From Escallonia rubra (taxonomy: Eukaryota > Streptophyta > Magnoliopsida > Escalloniales > Escalloniaceae): a stretch of DNA of 64,000 bases. Location of the stretch: NCBI GenBank assembly GCA_033065855.1, contig JAVXUO010001066.1, positions 372,001 through 436,000 on the forward strand, given 5' to 3'. Positions 48,664-60,929 of the stretch are shown here, piece after piece. Numbering within the stretch: the stretch's first letter is position 1; every line of letters begins with the position of its first letter. The notes beneath the pieces were generated by a model. It ran no database searches, was not told the DNA's origin, and was given only the letters and a program-made list of their open reading frames with translations. The translations under genes were made by a program, and so were the position numbers.

Positions 48664-50760
48664 GTGGCTCTGTAAAGGGTGCAATGGATCTAGCAATTGA
48701 AAAGCCCCGTTCGCACTTGCAAACGTGCTTTTATCAACCGTTTCCTGCCAAAAATGTCTCTCCCCTCACCTTCATTGTGTTTCTCTTCTTACATTCCTTA
48801 TAATTTCTGGTAAAACTTCCTCCTAAAAAATGATTGCTTCAATTGATTGAAGTCGATGGATTCTTTTTCTCTTCTATGACACTGATAATTGCAGGTCAAG
48901 CTATTCTTGAAATGGTGATTTAGGGGTCACCCGTATTGCAATGAGTATTGCCTCACAGAGTAACACTTTCCTCTAGGCGGCCAGTGGGATCGTCCGGGGC
49001 CTTGCCCTTGTAAACAGTATTGCGTGTGCGTATTAACAAGGGCTTCACAATCCACACTTTCCCCCAAAAGACAGTCCCGCCGGGTATGTCTTGTTTACTG
49101 CTAAAAAAGTTGGGCTAGTCAATATGTATATTTTTAGAGGTAAACGATTGCACAAATGAGGGCATAAAATACCAATTTTCAAGCATAGCAGTTAAAATTT
49201 ATAAAAGGGATGATAATTTAACAAGTCATTGTATTATTGGTTGATATAATGATGTTTCTTTTATGTTTCTCTTTTTTTTTACGATTTTAGAAATTTTACT
49301 TAGGTGTGCACAATAGCTAGATACCTTTTTTTTAAACTATTTTTCTTTTTATAGTGGTTTGACACAAGCCTTGATGTGTTAAGGAAATGGTCAAGCTGGA
49401 CATGTGAGAGAAAAAAAAGTTCTAAAAAAATGTGCATATCTTTAGGAAGAGAGGATGCGATACTCTGCTGAAGTGAAACGACAATTCTTTTTTGGTGTTA
49501 CTAAGAAATTTCCGTAGTCTCTAGCTATTGCTACATCAGAGAGAGTACGGATTTGCGAATGCTATCAAGCAATACCCTTTTTGGGGCTAAATTTTAACTT
49601 CATTAATAAGAAATCAAAATTTAATGAAGTACAAACATGTGCAAATAACTCAGGCACATCACACATGCTTTGATGCTAATATGCTAAACAGGGAAAGATG
49701 AGCCACCGTGCATGAACCACTACCAATCAAAAATTTTAAGCATATAATTTTTTTTGTTTTAATTGTTTTGCAAATCAACGAGATTTGTAGAAACTAATAA
49801 ATGGGGCATCATCTTGATCTGATTAAAATTTGTACGGACATAATACTGCCACGTGTTGTTGTAGATGCGTTTTTTGCATTATTGCCATGTTTGCGGTCTG
49901 CCCAAAAATAATTGTCGCCCTTCCACGGCTGTTCACCTTCTAATTAAGGTTGAAAAAATAGTTTGAACGATCAGATTTAAAATCTTTAAAAAGTAAAAGT
50001 AAACATACCAAACCTCGTGTATATCTAGAGTACAGTTTTTTGGATTTGTCCTAAATGTAAACCAAACTTGATGCCTTTTGCGTCGGATATTTAAGCTTCA
50101 TTTTGAGTCATTTGAGCTCCACTTCATCACCAAAGTCTTTTTTTTTCTCGCTATTATTCATTGTGAGCGACAATCGTGGAACTCAAATGTTAAAGTGAAG
50201 CTCATATATTACTTTTCCAAATTTATCCATATAAAATGGGGGAGTGACTAACTATGTCCACACGATATTATGCTTGTCCACACCTCCTTTGTCACAAAAG
50301 AATGCATCTGAGGCAATTAAGTGTAATTTTTAGGGACAAATAAGGTGGAGACAAGCATATAAGAGCGTGAAAATAAACATCCTCAGAAAATGGTTCTTTA
50401 CTATCAAGATATGTTTTATTTTGGGCAGTTGATGTAAGCCAATTTATAGCTTAATCACATCTCTAAATAGTATCATCCCATGGAAAATTTTTGGTTGCAA
50501 TCCCAAGTAATGGAAACAACATGTAACTCTCGTGCAGCGACAACGGATAGTTGCTAAATATCTTTAGCCGCTTTTAATTAGTGACCGCTATAAAATGCTA
50601 TTAAAACTTGTCACTAAAAATGTCTACAAAATTTCATTGACAACATTTAACAATATGAATGGTGTTGGCAGATCGGAGGTTGGCCGCGTCCATCTACTCC
50701 CTTGTGTACTCGACCGTGTGCGCTAGCTGCTGTGCCAAAATTATAAGGAAATAAAGTTTT
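48664..50760. other. Intergenic spacer
   Basis: Mostly AT-rich. A moderately GC-rich patch at 48920-49090 has no motif I can name. No gene is supported. Confidence 0.5.
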
Positions 50761-50779
50761 GCCCTTACTAACAACAATT

Positions 50780-50880
50780 GCTTTTGGTGTAGTGGTAAGC
50801 GCTTGATCCTAACAAATGATTATTATCTCAAGGAATTGTAGGTTGTTCCTGGCAAAATTTTGCTTATCCCTTTTCCAAGT
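50780..50880 (+). repeat. tRNA-derived SINE-like sequence
   Basis: TGGTGTAGTGGTAAGCGC resembles an A box with D-arm, and about 50 bases further GTAGGTTGTTCCTGGC resembles a degraded B box. There is no cloverleaf acceptor pairing, so it is not a working tRNA. Boundaries are uncertain. Confidence 0.45.
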
Positions 50881-51229
50881 ATAAATCTATAAGTATTTTT
50901 TCCAAGCTGGGAGGTAGAACACAAATCTTTCAGTGTGGTTTCCCCAATAACAAAACCCTAAAATCTTGGGTATGAAACGATAAACCCTCGAATACCGGGT
51001 CTATCTGAGCTCTTATCAGGGAGTTTTTCAACCATTAAAGTGAGAGAAACTCGCCATGGTCAACAGCAATGGAACGCCACATGGCTTGCATTCTCACTGC
51101 CTGCCTTCCCTTCTTAAATCCTTCCCATCTCCATCCCACTCAACAAAATCAAACCTGAAGTGATTGATCGATCTTCCCCATAAACTCAGCAAGAACAGCA
51201 CTCGAAGGGAAAACAAAAAGGAGAGAAAA

Positions 51230-52164
51230 ATGGCAAGCATGACCCTTTCAACCACCTTCTCAAAATTGCAGACCACCAGAGCTTTAGTAGCACGAAGCCC
51301 GTGGAGCTCTAGGGTTTTCGTCAATGCTGCACCGCGACCTTTCCAGGTGAGTGATGATATTACTGGTTCGATAAATTATATATACATCTATGCTCAGCTA
51401 GCTCAGTTGATAAAGTAAATATCTTGGCGTTATACCGAGAGATCGAGATTGTTCCTGCCTCCACCGGAAGTGTTAGAGTAAACTACGTAAGTTAAGAAAT
51501 TCCTTCCTTAATTTACGTAGTTGATTCTAATAGGAAGCACGAACAGTCTGAGGAGGAAGAGAAGGCTATTGCAGAGATACTACCATATAGAGAAAGAATG
51601 ATGTTTCGTTTTTGAAAGGAGGGTGGGTAGGGACTGATACAAGCATAAAAAGGCATTCGAACATCTTATAAAATGAAAAAGGTTAACCGTTTTTCTGTGT
51701 GTTGTGTAACAGGGAAGTGTGCGCAATGGGGCTACGGCGGCTTACGACCAGACAAAACAAGCTGCCGATGATGCGAAGAAGTTTGGCGAAAATGTGAAAG
51801 ATCATGCTGCTTCTGCTGCAGAAGATGTGAGTGAGAGATGTTCATTCATAGGTTCAAACACATACATCATGATGAAAAAGTGTAGTTATGCAGGCACTAA
51901 CGTGTTTATCTCATATTTTTTTTATCACGCTGCGTTTATTATTTCAAGGTTACCGGGAAAACAAAAGATGTAGCTGGAAAGGCGTCGGATAATGCGCAGA
52001 ATCTGGTCGACAAAGCGAAGCAAACAGCGCAAGATGCATGGGGTTCGGTTAAGGATACGACCCAGAAGGTTAAAGACTCAGTGGTTGGCAATGCTGAAGA
52101 GACAAAGGAGTGCATTAAAGAAAATGCGGAGACTCTCGAGCGCGAGATGAACACCAAGAACTGA
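51230..52164 (+). CDS. LEA-type protein with N-terminal targeting leader
   Basis: Three exons (51230-51346, 51713-51826, 51949-52164) give 447 nt, 148 aa. The first 39 residues (MASMTLSTTFSKLQTTRALV, then ARSPWSSRVFVNAAPRPFQ) are Ser/Thr/Arg-rich without acids, as in a mitochondrial or plastid transit peptide. The rest is hydrophilic, Lys/Ala/Asp/Glu-rich, with 11-residue-like repeats (AAYDQTKQAADDAKKFGENV, KDVAGKASDNAQNLVDKAKQ, TAQDAWGSVKDTTQKVKDSV). This is the LEA_4/group 3 pattern of proteins that are disordered in water and helical on drying or near membranes. A protective role in an organelle under water stress is by family analogy. No strong ABRE was seen in the proximal promoter. Confidence 0.85.
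51386..51465 (+). repeat. tRNA-like relic in LEA intron 1
   Basis: GCTAGCTCAGTTGATAAAGT is an A-box/D-arm-like string. Fifty bases on, GAGATCGAGATTGTTCCTGC is a weak B box. The acceptor and anticodon arms do not pair well. It fits a decayed tRNA or SINE rather than a functional tRNA gene. Confidence 0.4.
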
Positions 52165-52634
52165 TCATCTATGCTTTCCTATCTCTGATCGAGAATTTCA
52201 TCCGTTTAATTAGTTCCCTTATTTCTTTCGATTTTGTTCCCAAGTTGATTTAATTTTCACATCAATTGTGTGCTCCGACTTCTTTTCTATGCTGTTGCAC
52301 TAAAGCCGTTTTCAAAATTTGCTCGTTTTACCTTTCTAGTGCAAGTACACTACCTCTCTGCGTTATACCCCTTTACTGTCATGGTGAATTTAGGTTGCTA
52401 ACCACGCTGTATGTCCAATTTTTACGTTGAGTCAGGCTTGTTGGAGGGGGGAGAAAGGGTTTGGGGGTTCGGGGGCAACGCATGTGTATAGTTAACTGGT
52501 GAACTGAAAGCAAGACTTATGATCTATGTATACATGTATAGTTAAGAGGCAAAGTGTGAAGGATTACTGAAATTTGCCAGGCAGAAAATCCCTCCTCCTT
52601 TTGATCCAAAGTTTTTCCCGTGATTTAATCTCGG

Positions 52635-53320
52635 TCATCGAGTACATAGATTACCCTTTCTTCTTTCAATTCCTATCTTGCTCGCCCTTTCATTTGTTCT
52701 TCTTTCCGACTCAATTGCTTCCCGTAAATCGTCCACATGCGGCAGCACCACCTCAACCAGGCTCTCCACTTGAGTAACAACACTAAACTCGTCCCCATAA
52801 TCTGCAACAACCCTTTTGCTCTCCAGATCGATCGTACAAAAGTAAGTCTCCATAGCTATTCTCCACAAGTAACTCCCAGCACCCCGTCAATGCAAACGGC
52901 CTTCTTATAGAGCCTACCTCCGAGTCTCTAGGAATCAAAAGCTGTTTAATTCAACATTCCAACTCATCTTTCAATAAAACCCGAAGACTAATTTACTCCT
53001 TCACTTTTGGGATTGCATCAGGCAATTTTATTCCATGAAAGTGGCGAAGCTTTTCTGTGAACAGCTAAATCAAGCGCTACTATCCCAAAAATCCCTTTAT
53101 TCAGCTCCCTATCTGCGGAACAATCCGCGATCCAATAGAGCGCATCATTGACCGTCACTGGAGTAGAACCTTTCGTTTCAAACAGTAGGCAAAAATCTGA
53201 ACTTGCTCCAAGAATCTTTTCTTAGGCTGTAATTGTGCATCGCGCAGCCTCCAAAGCGTTAACCACTTTGTAGTCATGGTTTACAGAATCGAAACCAAAC
53301 CCTAGACAACTTTCGTGAAG
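52635..53320 (-). pseudogene. F-box-associated domain pseudogene
   Basis: Reading right to left, pieces in different frames give GFDSVNHDYKVVNA (53300-53240), then SDFCLLFETKGSTPVTVNDA followed by LYWIADCS (about 53200-53118), FGIVALDL, and last an open frame from 52868 to a stop at 52635 with ETYFCTIDLESKRVVADYGD. This order (GFD-DYK-VV, VN-ALYW-, -I-A-DL) is the type-1 F-box-associated module of plant substrate receptors. Several stops and frameshifts break it, and I do not see the N-terminal F-box. It is a decayed copy. Confidence 0.65.
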
Positions 53321-56020
53321 CCATGGGGGTTGGATTAGGCGATACTGATGGTGGTAGAGTTCCCTATGCATAGGGAAGCAATATGACATATAAGGCCATG
53401 AGCCTAGTTTGGTTAGGTCATGGTGTTGAATGTCGGGAGGTACTGTCTCTGGACGAGAAGCACTGTCTGCGTGAGCGACGGAGTAAATTCCCTTGCGAAC
53501 ACGAATCTGCGAAGAAGGTCATCATGCATAAATAGGTAATCCACTCTATAATTAACTATGGAACTAATTTTGGAGTTGACACATTAATTTTTCACAAGAA
53601 TAACCAAGCGACGGAACATTAAAAGCTGACGACATACGCCCTAACTATTGCGGCAAAAATGGTACTAGTAGCTCGAGAATCTCCCATAAGGCTAGAGTAA
53701 TTTCTCAAGAGGCAATCTGAAAAGATCCTGCTCTCTTGCTCCAAGTGTTGTGAAATTGCAAGCCCCAAATTTTGGAATTTCGGCTCACAAATTCTGAATG
53801 CAAATCTCGGATACAAATTGAAATGTTAACGTTATTACTTACTGCATCATCCTCTGCTAAAAACTAGGAACCTCATCCTCTCTCAAAAGTATCTCATTCT
53901 GCTGTATAGTTTTTTCGTTTTTGCGTAGAATAGAGGTGTTCGAGACTAATAGGCTCGCCTGATCCCCTGTGATACAGCATCGCCACACGACACCTGCACC
54001 TCCTAAACAAGGGTGGCATGGATCTTGCCTCCTTCACGCGTTTGACTCTTGATTAATGCACCTAACGAAAATTGAACAAAGAACATTTGGGTTCATTGTT
54101 CATTCCATGCCATGATTTCCAACCCATCTAGTCATGGTTCAACTAATCTCGAAAGGTAACAAAATCTTGATTCTCTCGGCATCAACATAGATGAATATGT
54201 TCAAACTACGATTACAACCAGCTAATCATGTCCAAGAGCTAGATAAATTAACAGTCGACCTTCTCGCGATGGAGAAGCTAGGAAATATATAGACTTAGGA
54301 GGTCTAAATAATAATGTGTGACCATGCTGCCTTGTCTCTTTATCAAATCACATCTTTTCGCTGACATTTCTTGCCCAAATATCCCCCATTCAGGTTGTTA
54401 GGATCCTTACAAGCCACAATCTTTGGCTTCAAAGGCTTCACAATTGGAAAACCGAACGGAGTATGAAGAAGCCAGACAGACAACAATCTTCCCGATAAGC
54501 TTAGCCATCCATTCTTGATTAGCTGCCCACAAAAACCTTCTTACTAGTTACTTCAAGGCGGAGAAGGGTAACGCTTCACTTAGGTTAAAGAGGTCTGCCA
54601 AAAGTATTACACTCAGGGCGGCTGTGGGACAACCTAAGTACTTCAACGCAAAGTTCATCAAGGGAGGTTCCGAGCTCGATATAACAGATTTTGGAAATCC
54701 TTTGTGGATGCAGCATCGAAGAATTCTAAGTTTGCTGCTGCTTGATCTGGTTAAGTGGAGAGAAGTTTCATGGTATAGCTATGACGACAAAGTTGGAGGT
54801 GGCACGTAGTTTTTAGTGAATCCGTTGGTTAGCTTGTCTGCTTATCGTGGGATTGGTTGACAAATTTGATTTTCGGGGAATGTGACATTTTGCTTGTCAA
54901 GTATTTCAAAGTATACTTGTATGTTTCTTTCATATACGTGAATTATATGTGTCGCATATCGTTTGAAAGTTGAAAATTGAGATAAAGATATTTATAAACT
55001 TGAATGTTTGTGAGAGGATATAACAAATACATGATATATATACGATAAGAAATCAAGCAAAAATATATCATCATTGTTGTTGTTGTTGTTGTTATGATTT
55101 CAGTTTCAATTTCAACATATAAAAAATAGAAAAATGCCTTTACATTGGTTATTAATCCAAAAATGACGTGGTGTAACATGCCTCTCTTCTTGTATAACTC
55201 AAAACATAAGCTAAGTTGCATGATTGAGTTCACATAAACTGCTAGCCCCCAATATCCAGCATTCGACAACAAGCTAAATTTAGTTGCTTGCTTGCTATCA
55301 AGCTAAATCAATATGAATATACTCATTTTTGTTTTTCGACATGGACACTCAACTATCCCACGAAATGTACACTATAAGACTTGTCTAGCATTTTCAAAAC
55401 CGAATATTTTTCATTGTACCAATGCAAATTATTTTAATTGTGCTTGTGATTGAGTTTAATAAACTTAACGTTTTACCTAAAAATACGAGACACAATTTTG
55501 ATTCCGATAACAAATAAAACATAATGTTTTAAGTCTACCGCTGACTCATCATCAAACGCTGGACTTTTGGGTACCTCCCTTCGAACCAATAATTTGTCCC
55601 CTCTAATGCACTGTCACTGGTGTATACGTGGGAAGTTGTAATTGATCATTCAAATTTAATACTTATAGAATTTGCTGTACCATAAAACTTAAATTAGTTC
55701 AACTTAATAAAATAAATGAATCTAAAAGACCCTCCATTTTTATCCCTGAGTTCCTGACAGATCAATTGGGCCCTCATAGTCATAGAAGATGCAGGAAGCT
55801 CAATGATTAAATGACCTAACTCGGTATGGAACCCAGAAATACTTTAATTACATGTTTTCTGCTTACCTGGCAAACCCTAACAGGTCAAATAACAGGCGAT
55901 ATGCCTTTGGTCAAACAACCAAATAAACATGGGAAATTATTTGAGATTCCTGTGTGCGTTCATAGAAGTTATTAATTACCATTATGCTTGTACTAAGTTA
56001 TTAATTATTATCATCTACTT
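53321..56020. other. Spacer with no supported gene
   Basis: A short frame at 54624-54806 (GQPKYFNAKFIKGGSELDIT) has no motif I recognise. A TTG microsatellite lies at 55074-55093. The rest is AT-rich. Confidence 0.45.
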
Positions 56021-56024
56021 TGAA

Positions 56025-56275
56025 GGAGACTGCACCCGTAATGGGTCGTAGACCGGGTCATTACAAATAGTATTAGAGCCAGGTTCATCTATAATACGTG
56101 TTCACGGCTCACCACATGACGCAACCTCCCTCAAAAGGGCTAGTCAAGTAAGTACTTGTAAGATCATAGGTAAAGTTTTATAAAGAGTAATATCATAATA
56201 TCCCACATTCGATATCAGATATCACAATCTCCCCTCCTTATTATGTCATAACGTCCTCGCTAAGGGTTGATCACA
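56025..56275. repeat. Dispersed repeat related to 31700-31795
   Basis: Contains GTATTAGAGCCAGGTTCATC, GTCAAGTAAGTACTTGTAAG and TCCCACATTCGATATC. The middle section aligns by eye with an RPT2-proximal intron segment at 31700-31795. It looks like a family of plant repeats, class unknown. Confidence 0.4.
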
Positions 56276-56871
56276 CATAACTCAGAATATTTTTCTTTAG
56301 CCGATGTGAGATTTCTGGCTCACCCTTCATTGCCCAACCATCCTCTTGAATTTAAGCCCTGTATGATTTTATCATTGACTGGGTGCAAGATTGTGAAGTT
56401 GAGAACCACAATGCATCAGTATATCTTTCGGAACATCGGGAGTGCTCAAAGTACATGATTATGGTTTGATAACTAGATACCACGTGGTACAATCGTTGCC
56501 AAATGTGTATTGTATTAGATCTGATTATGATTTAATTTAGATGGAAAACGTAACATTGCAGATATTATTTAAAAAAAATCACTGGAGATTGCCTCAAGCT
56601 ATCACAAGCTCTTAATTAAATTGTGGCATGAGGTAATGAGGTCTAAGGCACTGCTTCAATATGAAAGAGATGATAAAACTTGTCTGGTTATAGAATAATA
56701 ATGGCAAATTCTCTAGGCATTCTGCTTGGCAAACTTTGAGGAGTACTAAGGAAATAGTGCGCTAGTAGAAATTGGTCAGCTTCAATGTAAACATTCCTAA
56801 GTGTGTCACCATCCTCTCGATGCTACTTAAAGGGATTTGATAACAAAAAGCAAATTAAAAGATTGAAATTG

Positions 56872-57210
56872 CATTATTGATGATGACACATGTTCCGTGT
56901 GTCTTGCACAAAGGGAGGATGACGACCATTCAGTTTAGGGTTGGTTAAACTGCCAATTGTTTTTCAATGGAATTATTGGAAGCAAATGCCGAGATATGCT
57001 ACCAAGAATTTTTTGTGGCAAGAGTTTTCGAGTTAAGCTGAGAAATTTGGTGACTGTATGTAGTCACAGTGTATATGATATGGTATGAAAGGAACACATG
57101 AATAGTTGATCAAGAACAAAAAATCCTTGGCACCATTGTTCAGCTAGTTAAGAGAATGATACAGTGTCGTACTTGTGACAAGCTAGAAGAAGTTGTCCGG
57201 ACATAGCACA
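56872..57210 (+). mobile_element. LINE remnant: zinc-binding RVT tail
   Basis: DDTCSVCLAQREDDDHSV (56881-56934) fits the Cys-x2-Cys...His zf-RVT module at the end of plant LINE reverse transcriptases. From about 57070 another frame gives VYMIWYERNT, then a stop, then IVDQEQKILGTIVQLVKRMI and QCRTCDKLEEVVRT, the usual C-terminal (I)W-ERN- stretch of these proteins. Stops and a frameshift show it is dead. A short A-run at 57392-57400 could mark the old 3' end. Confidence 0.65.
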
Positions 57211-57400
57211 GATAGAAGATTATGCATTGCTTGGGGGATTTGTGATGGAATGCCGTGTGTTTAGGTTTGGTTTCCATGTTTCTTTGTACAGAATTGTATT
57301 GACATCCAAGTTAGCCTTACCACATGGGAAGTTGATGCTTTTGTAACGATTTACTCACTTGTTTTAGCAATACAATGACGTTTCACCCGGAAAAAAAAAG

Positions 57401-59184
57401 GTTCTAATTTACTTTCCCAAAATAGATATTGTTTCAGACCATAATATTGAAAGATGTGGTTTATGATTTTTGGAACTATTTAGATAAATAAAAAAGAGTT
57501 TGATTGAAAAGTGCAAAAATATAATTTTATACGAAGACATCGACAACCGCTGTTCCATTTCCAATTTAAAATTTTTTGCTCCATTTTCACCTCTTTTGTG
57601 GGAGAACATTCAAGCAATAACATTTAAATCTTTCCCAGAAATCATTAGTTACTCGTTAAAGTTTCGTTTATTCGATCAATGACCAGAATTAGACAGGAAT
57701 ATATAGCTCGGAGACGTAGAACAAAAAATCGTCTATTTGCATCAAGCTTTCGAGGGGCTCATTAAGGACTTACGCATGAGGAAATTTTTGAGTTAATTAT
57801 CCAAATATTAATGCCATTGTATCACTATTTGATGTTTTGACAACCATTTATGGCTAACCCATAAACGTAATTAGTTGAAAGTTATAAATAATTGGAGTTT
57901 GTACTTCGTGCTTGGTAAAGGTTCTTTTAATTTTGGTACCACTACTTTTGAATAAAATGAACTATTTCTAGGTGCAATTAGAAAGATTTACTCTGGTGTA
58001 AAAGGTGTATTAGTAGCCTCACATTCTTCAAAACGACAAAATACAGTTAGCTAATTTTGTAATGTCTATCAAGATTTAGTTCTTTAATTAATGTCTTGGT
58101 CATTAATTTTGTTACATTACTCTCCATTATTAGTTTCGGGATAGAAATCAAGGATCGGATCGGATAAAATGTGAATCTAACAAGTTGCTCTTCAGCACCC
58201 AAATGCACTAACTATAAGACTTCTGCAGACATTCATACACGGATAGTATTCTCATCCGGTGATCAACAACATTATAAAATACCAAAGAATAATAATAGTT
58301 TCTTGAACCCGGTAGCACCACCGACCCACCAACCCAGATGGAGCTCCGATCCACTCTTTGCCGACGATAATTTAGGCCGCCACGGGCACACCTAAAAACC
58401 CATCACTCTCGCACCTCTCAATCCCCAAGCTCAGGCATCTAATGAAACCAGCCACAAGGAGCCCAAAGTCTAAATTAAGACAAAGTAGACGAGCAATTAA
58501 GCATACAAACAAATCAACCTACGCTACCACGGCACCACGTACACGCACGTAGTGACGGGGACGTTTATCGAAAGGGGGTTTGTTTTCGACTATTGGGTCG
58601 TAAACTTAACATTTGGTGCTTTTCATAATTGTTGTTAATGACTTTCTAAGAATTTGCAATATCAACAAAATTGAGGTAATTTAAATCCCACATTATTTTT
58701 GCACTTCCACTTTTCTCGTGTGAACTTCTCAAATCAATTCATTCGAATTAATTCATTCAAATTTCTTTGTCCTCAAAGCCAAAAGACAACAAGCCTAAGT
58801 TGTAAAAATAAAACCAACCAAGCATAACAACATTGTGCAAATGGTCTAACATTAAAAACTACAAGTATCTATACTTCTATACTACCTATAAAATTATGAA
58901 TCTTGTAAATCATTTTATTTCATTTCTGCCATTCGTTAATCATTCCAATAACAATCCTACTCTTTCATAAATGCTATTATTATCCTACCCTTTCATAAAT
59001 ACTATTATTAATTACTAATTTTATAATTATTTCCGATTTTACCCTCCGTTATTTATTCCAATGACAACCCTACCCTTCCATAATTAGTTTTTGTTTTGTT
59101 TTGTGTAATGCGTTTAATGAACATTACGTCATAAATTTAATCTAAACCTACATTTACACATTGGGAAACAAAATTAGTGGTTGC

Positions 59185-59185
<1 letters not shown>
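57401..59185. other. AT-rich spacer
   Basis: No gene is supported. At 58877-58920 the words CTACCTATAAAATTATGAAT and CTTGTAAATCATTT recur in similar form at 61115-61152, on the far side of the transposon cluster. Confidence 0.5.

Positions 59186-59186
<1 letters not shown>

Positions 59187-59230
<44 letters not shown>
59187..59230. repeat. (TA)n microsatellite
   Basis: Pure AT dinucleotide run directly abutting the first small palindromic MITE; further TA runs occur at 59366-59404 and 60886-60929. Confidence 0.95.
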
Positions 59231-59232
<2 letters not shown>

Positions 59233-59363
59233 GTTGTGATCCATTGCTAGCGCTAGCACGTTGCTAGCGCTGTTTTGCCGTCCGCTATATAATATAGCGG
59301 ACGATAATTCACCGTCCGCTACATTATATAGCAGACGGTGCTAGCGCTAGCAACGGATCAGCT

Positions 59364-59365
<2 letters not shown>
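59231..59365. mobile_element. Small TA-inserted palindromic MITE, copy 1
   Basis: 135 bp between TA runs. The left end GGGTTGTGATCCATTGCTAG pairs with the inverse of the right end CTAGCAACGGATCAGCTCC. The interior holds two 23-bp palindromes (59280-59302 and 59314-59336) built on GTCCGCTA...TAGCGGAC. It shares the terminal word GGAGCTGATCC with the larger neighbour. Confidence 0.75.
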
Positions 59366-59404
<39 letters not shown>

Positions 59405-59407
<3 letters not shown>

Positions 59408-60885
59408 AGCTGATCCCTTGACCGCGCAGGCAAAATAGGACATTTTGCCAGCGCGATCTGGCCGTCCATCCTGAAAGATGGACCGCCCAGATCGCGCCTT
59501 TTTCGAATACTGTCAGTCGTCCGCGACACTATATCGCGGACGGACTTTTTTACCTTTTTGCCCCTCCGCCCCGTCCGCTAAACTGTGTTGCGGACGGACT
59601 TTTTTTTAGTTTTTTTAAGCCCGTCCGCTACATAATGTAGCGGACAAATTCTTTAACAAAAATGAGTCTGTTACGTCCGCTACATTATGTAGCGGACAAG
59701 TTTTCAGTCCATTTTCACACTCTTTCTCTCTCTCTGTCTCTCTTTAGAGAAAAAAACCCATCTCTCTCTCCCCTCTCTGAACTACATGTTCTTGTGGGCA
59801 TGGATCTTGTTCAGCCGTGAAGAAGAGACGTCGAAGAGCGGCGCCGGAGCAGTCAAATCTCCGTCTTCTCCGACGAGGAAGCCGGCTTAGACTGGCTTTT
59901 GTCATCTCCTTCTCTGTCGCAGCTTCCTCACCACCACCTCATCCTCCTTCCCATTAAAACCCCTTTCATTTTCAACCACCAACCCTCCCCAGCCCAAAAC
60001 CAAGCCCAGAGCCTCCTCTTCCGATTTGCTCGCAACAGCAGGCTTCTACGATCAATTCCGAAGAAGCCCATCAACTCAGGTCCTGCTTCAAATTCCTGGT
60101 ACCATTCTCTTCGTGTCCACCCGGTCCCCACTCGGAAACTCACCGCGCACTGAGCTCAAGGCCGAATTGTGAGAAAGATGAGGTGGATGAACTCGTTTGG
60201 TGGCCTCCTGCGGCCGTGGCGGAATTCGCTCGACTTGCCGTTGATTCCGGCGGTGATCCCGGGGCTATTCAGCGATGCACTTGATCCCTGAGCTGTACAT
60301 GAAGCGGGCATGTGGCGGGGGCGCGTCTTCGTGGGTTTGTTGGTAGTGGTGGTCGGAGCTCGGGGAGGAGGCGAACTCCTCTGCTGCGGCGACGCCGGAG
60401 TCGAGCTGGGCGCAACAGCCGGGTGGGCCAACACTTGCTCTTGTGGACTCCACTGCACCACCTTCCCTCTGTCCCCTGCCTTCTCTAAGAACCCGTCGGG
60501 CAAAAGCAGCGGTGCAAGGCCAAAATCTTTGTGTGGTTGCTTCAAAACCCACAAAAACGAAACGCCCGAGTTCAAAATCCCGTTTGCAAACTTGTCCGCT
60601 ACATAATGTAGCGGACGTAACAGACTCATTTTTGTCAAAAAATTTGTCCGCTACATTATGTAGCGGACGGGCTTAAAAAAACTAAAAAAAGTCCGTCCGC
60701 AACACAGTTTAGCGGACGGGGCGGAGGGGCAAAAAGGTAAAAAAGTCCGTCCGCGATATAGTGTCGCGGACGACTGACAGTATTCGAAAAAGGCGCGATC
60801 TGGGCGGTCCATCTTTCAGGATGGACGGCCAGATCGCGCTGGCAAAATGTCCTATTTTGCCAGCGCGGTCAAGGGATCAGCTCCC
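59405..60885. mobile_element. TA-targeting long-TIR (foldback/Pack-type) element
   Basis: Arms at 59405-59703 and 60588-60885 are inverted copies of about 299 bp that differ at only a few positions by eye, so the insertion looks young. Ends are GGGAGCTGATCCCTTGACCG and its inverse. It sits in (TA)n, so a TA or longer target duplication cannot be read. Each arm holds a string of hairpins. The 884-bp centre is GC-rich and carries a UDP-glycosyltransferase fragment (minus strand) and another coding-like piece at 59899-60150 that I cannot name. No transposase is present. Confidence 0.85.
60411..60587 (-). pseudogene. Captured UDP-glycosyltransferase fragment
   Basis: The frame reads [40 protein letters not shown] and [19 protein letters not shown]. 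This is the segment leading into the plant PSPG box of family-1 glycosyltransferases, of the kind seen in UGT84-type enzymes. Homology stops just before the expected HCGWNS motif, so the sugar-donor site is incomplete and the fragment cannot be an enzyme. It abuts the right TIR, which indicates capture by the element. Confidence 0.8.
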
Positions 60886-60929
60886 ATATATATATATATA
60901 TGTATATGTATGTATATATATATATATAT

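Noticed and set aside
51386..51465. Functional tRNA gene
   Set aside because: An A-box-like string is present, but the acceptor stem and T arm do not pair.
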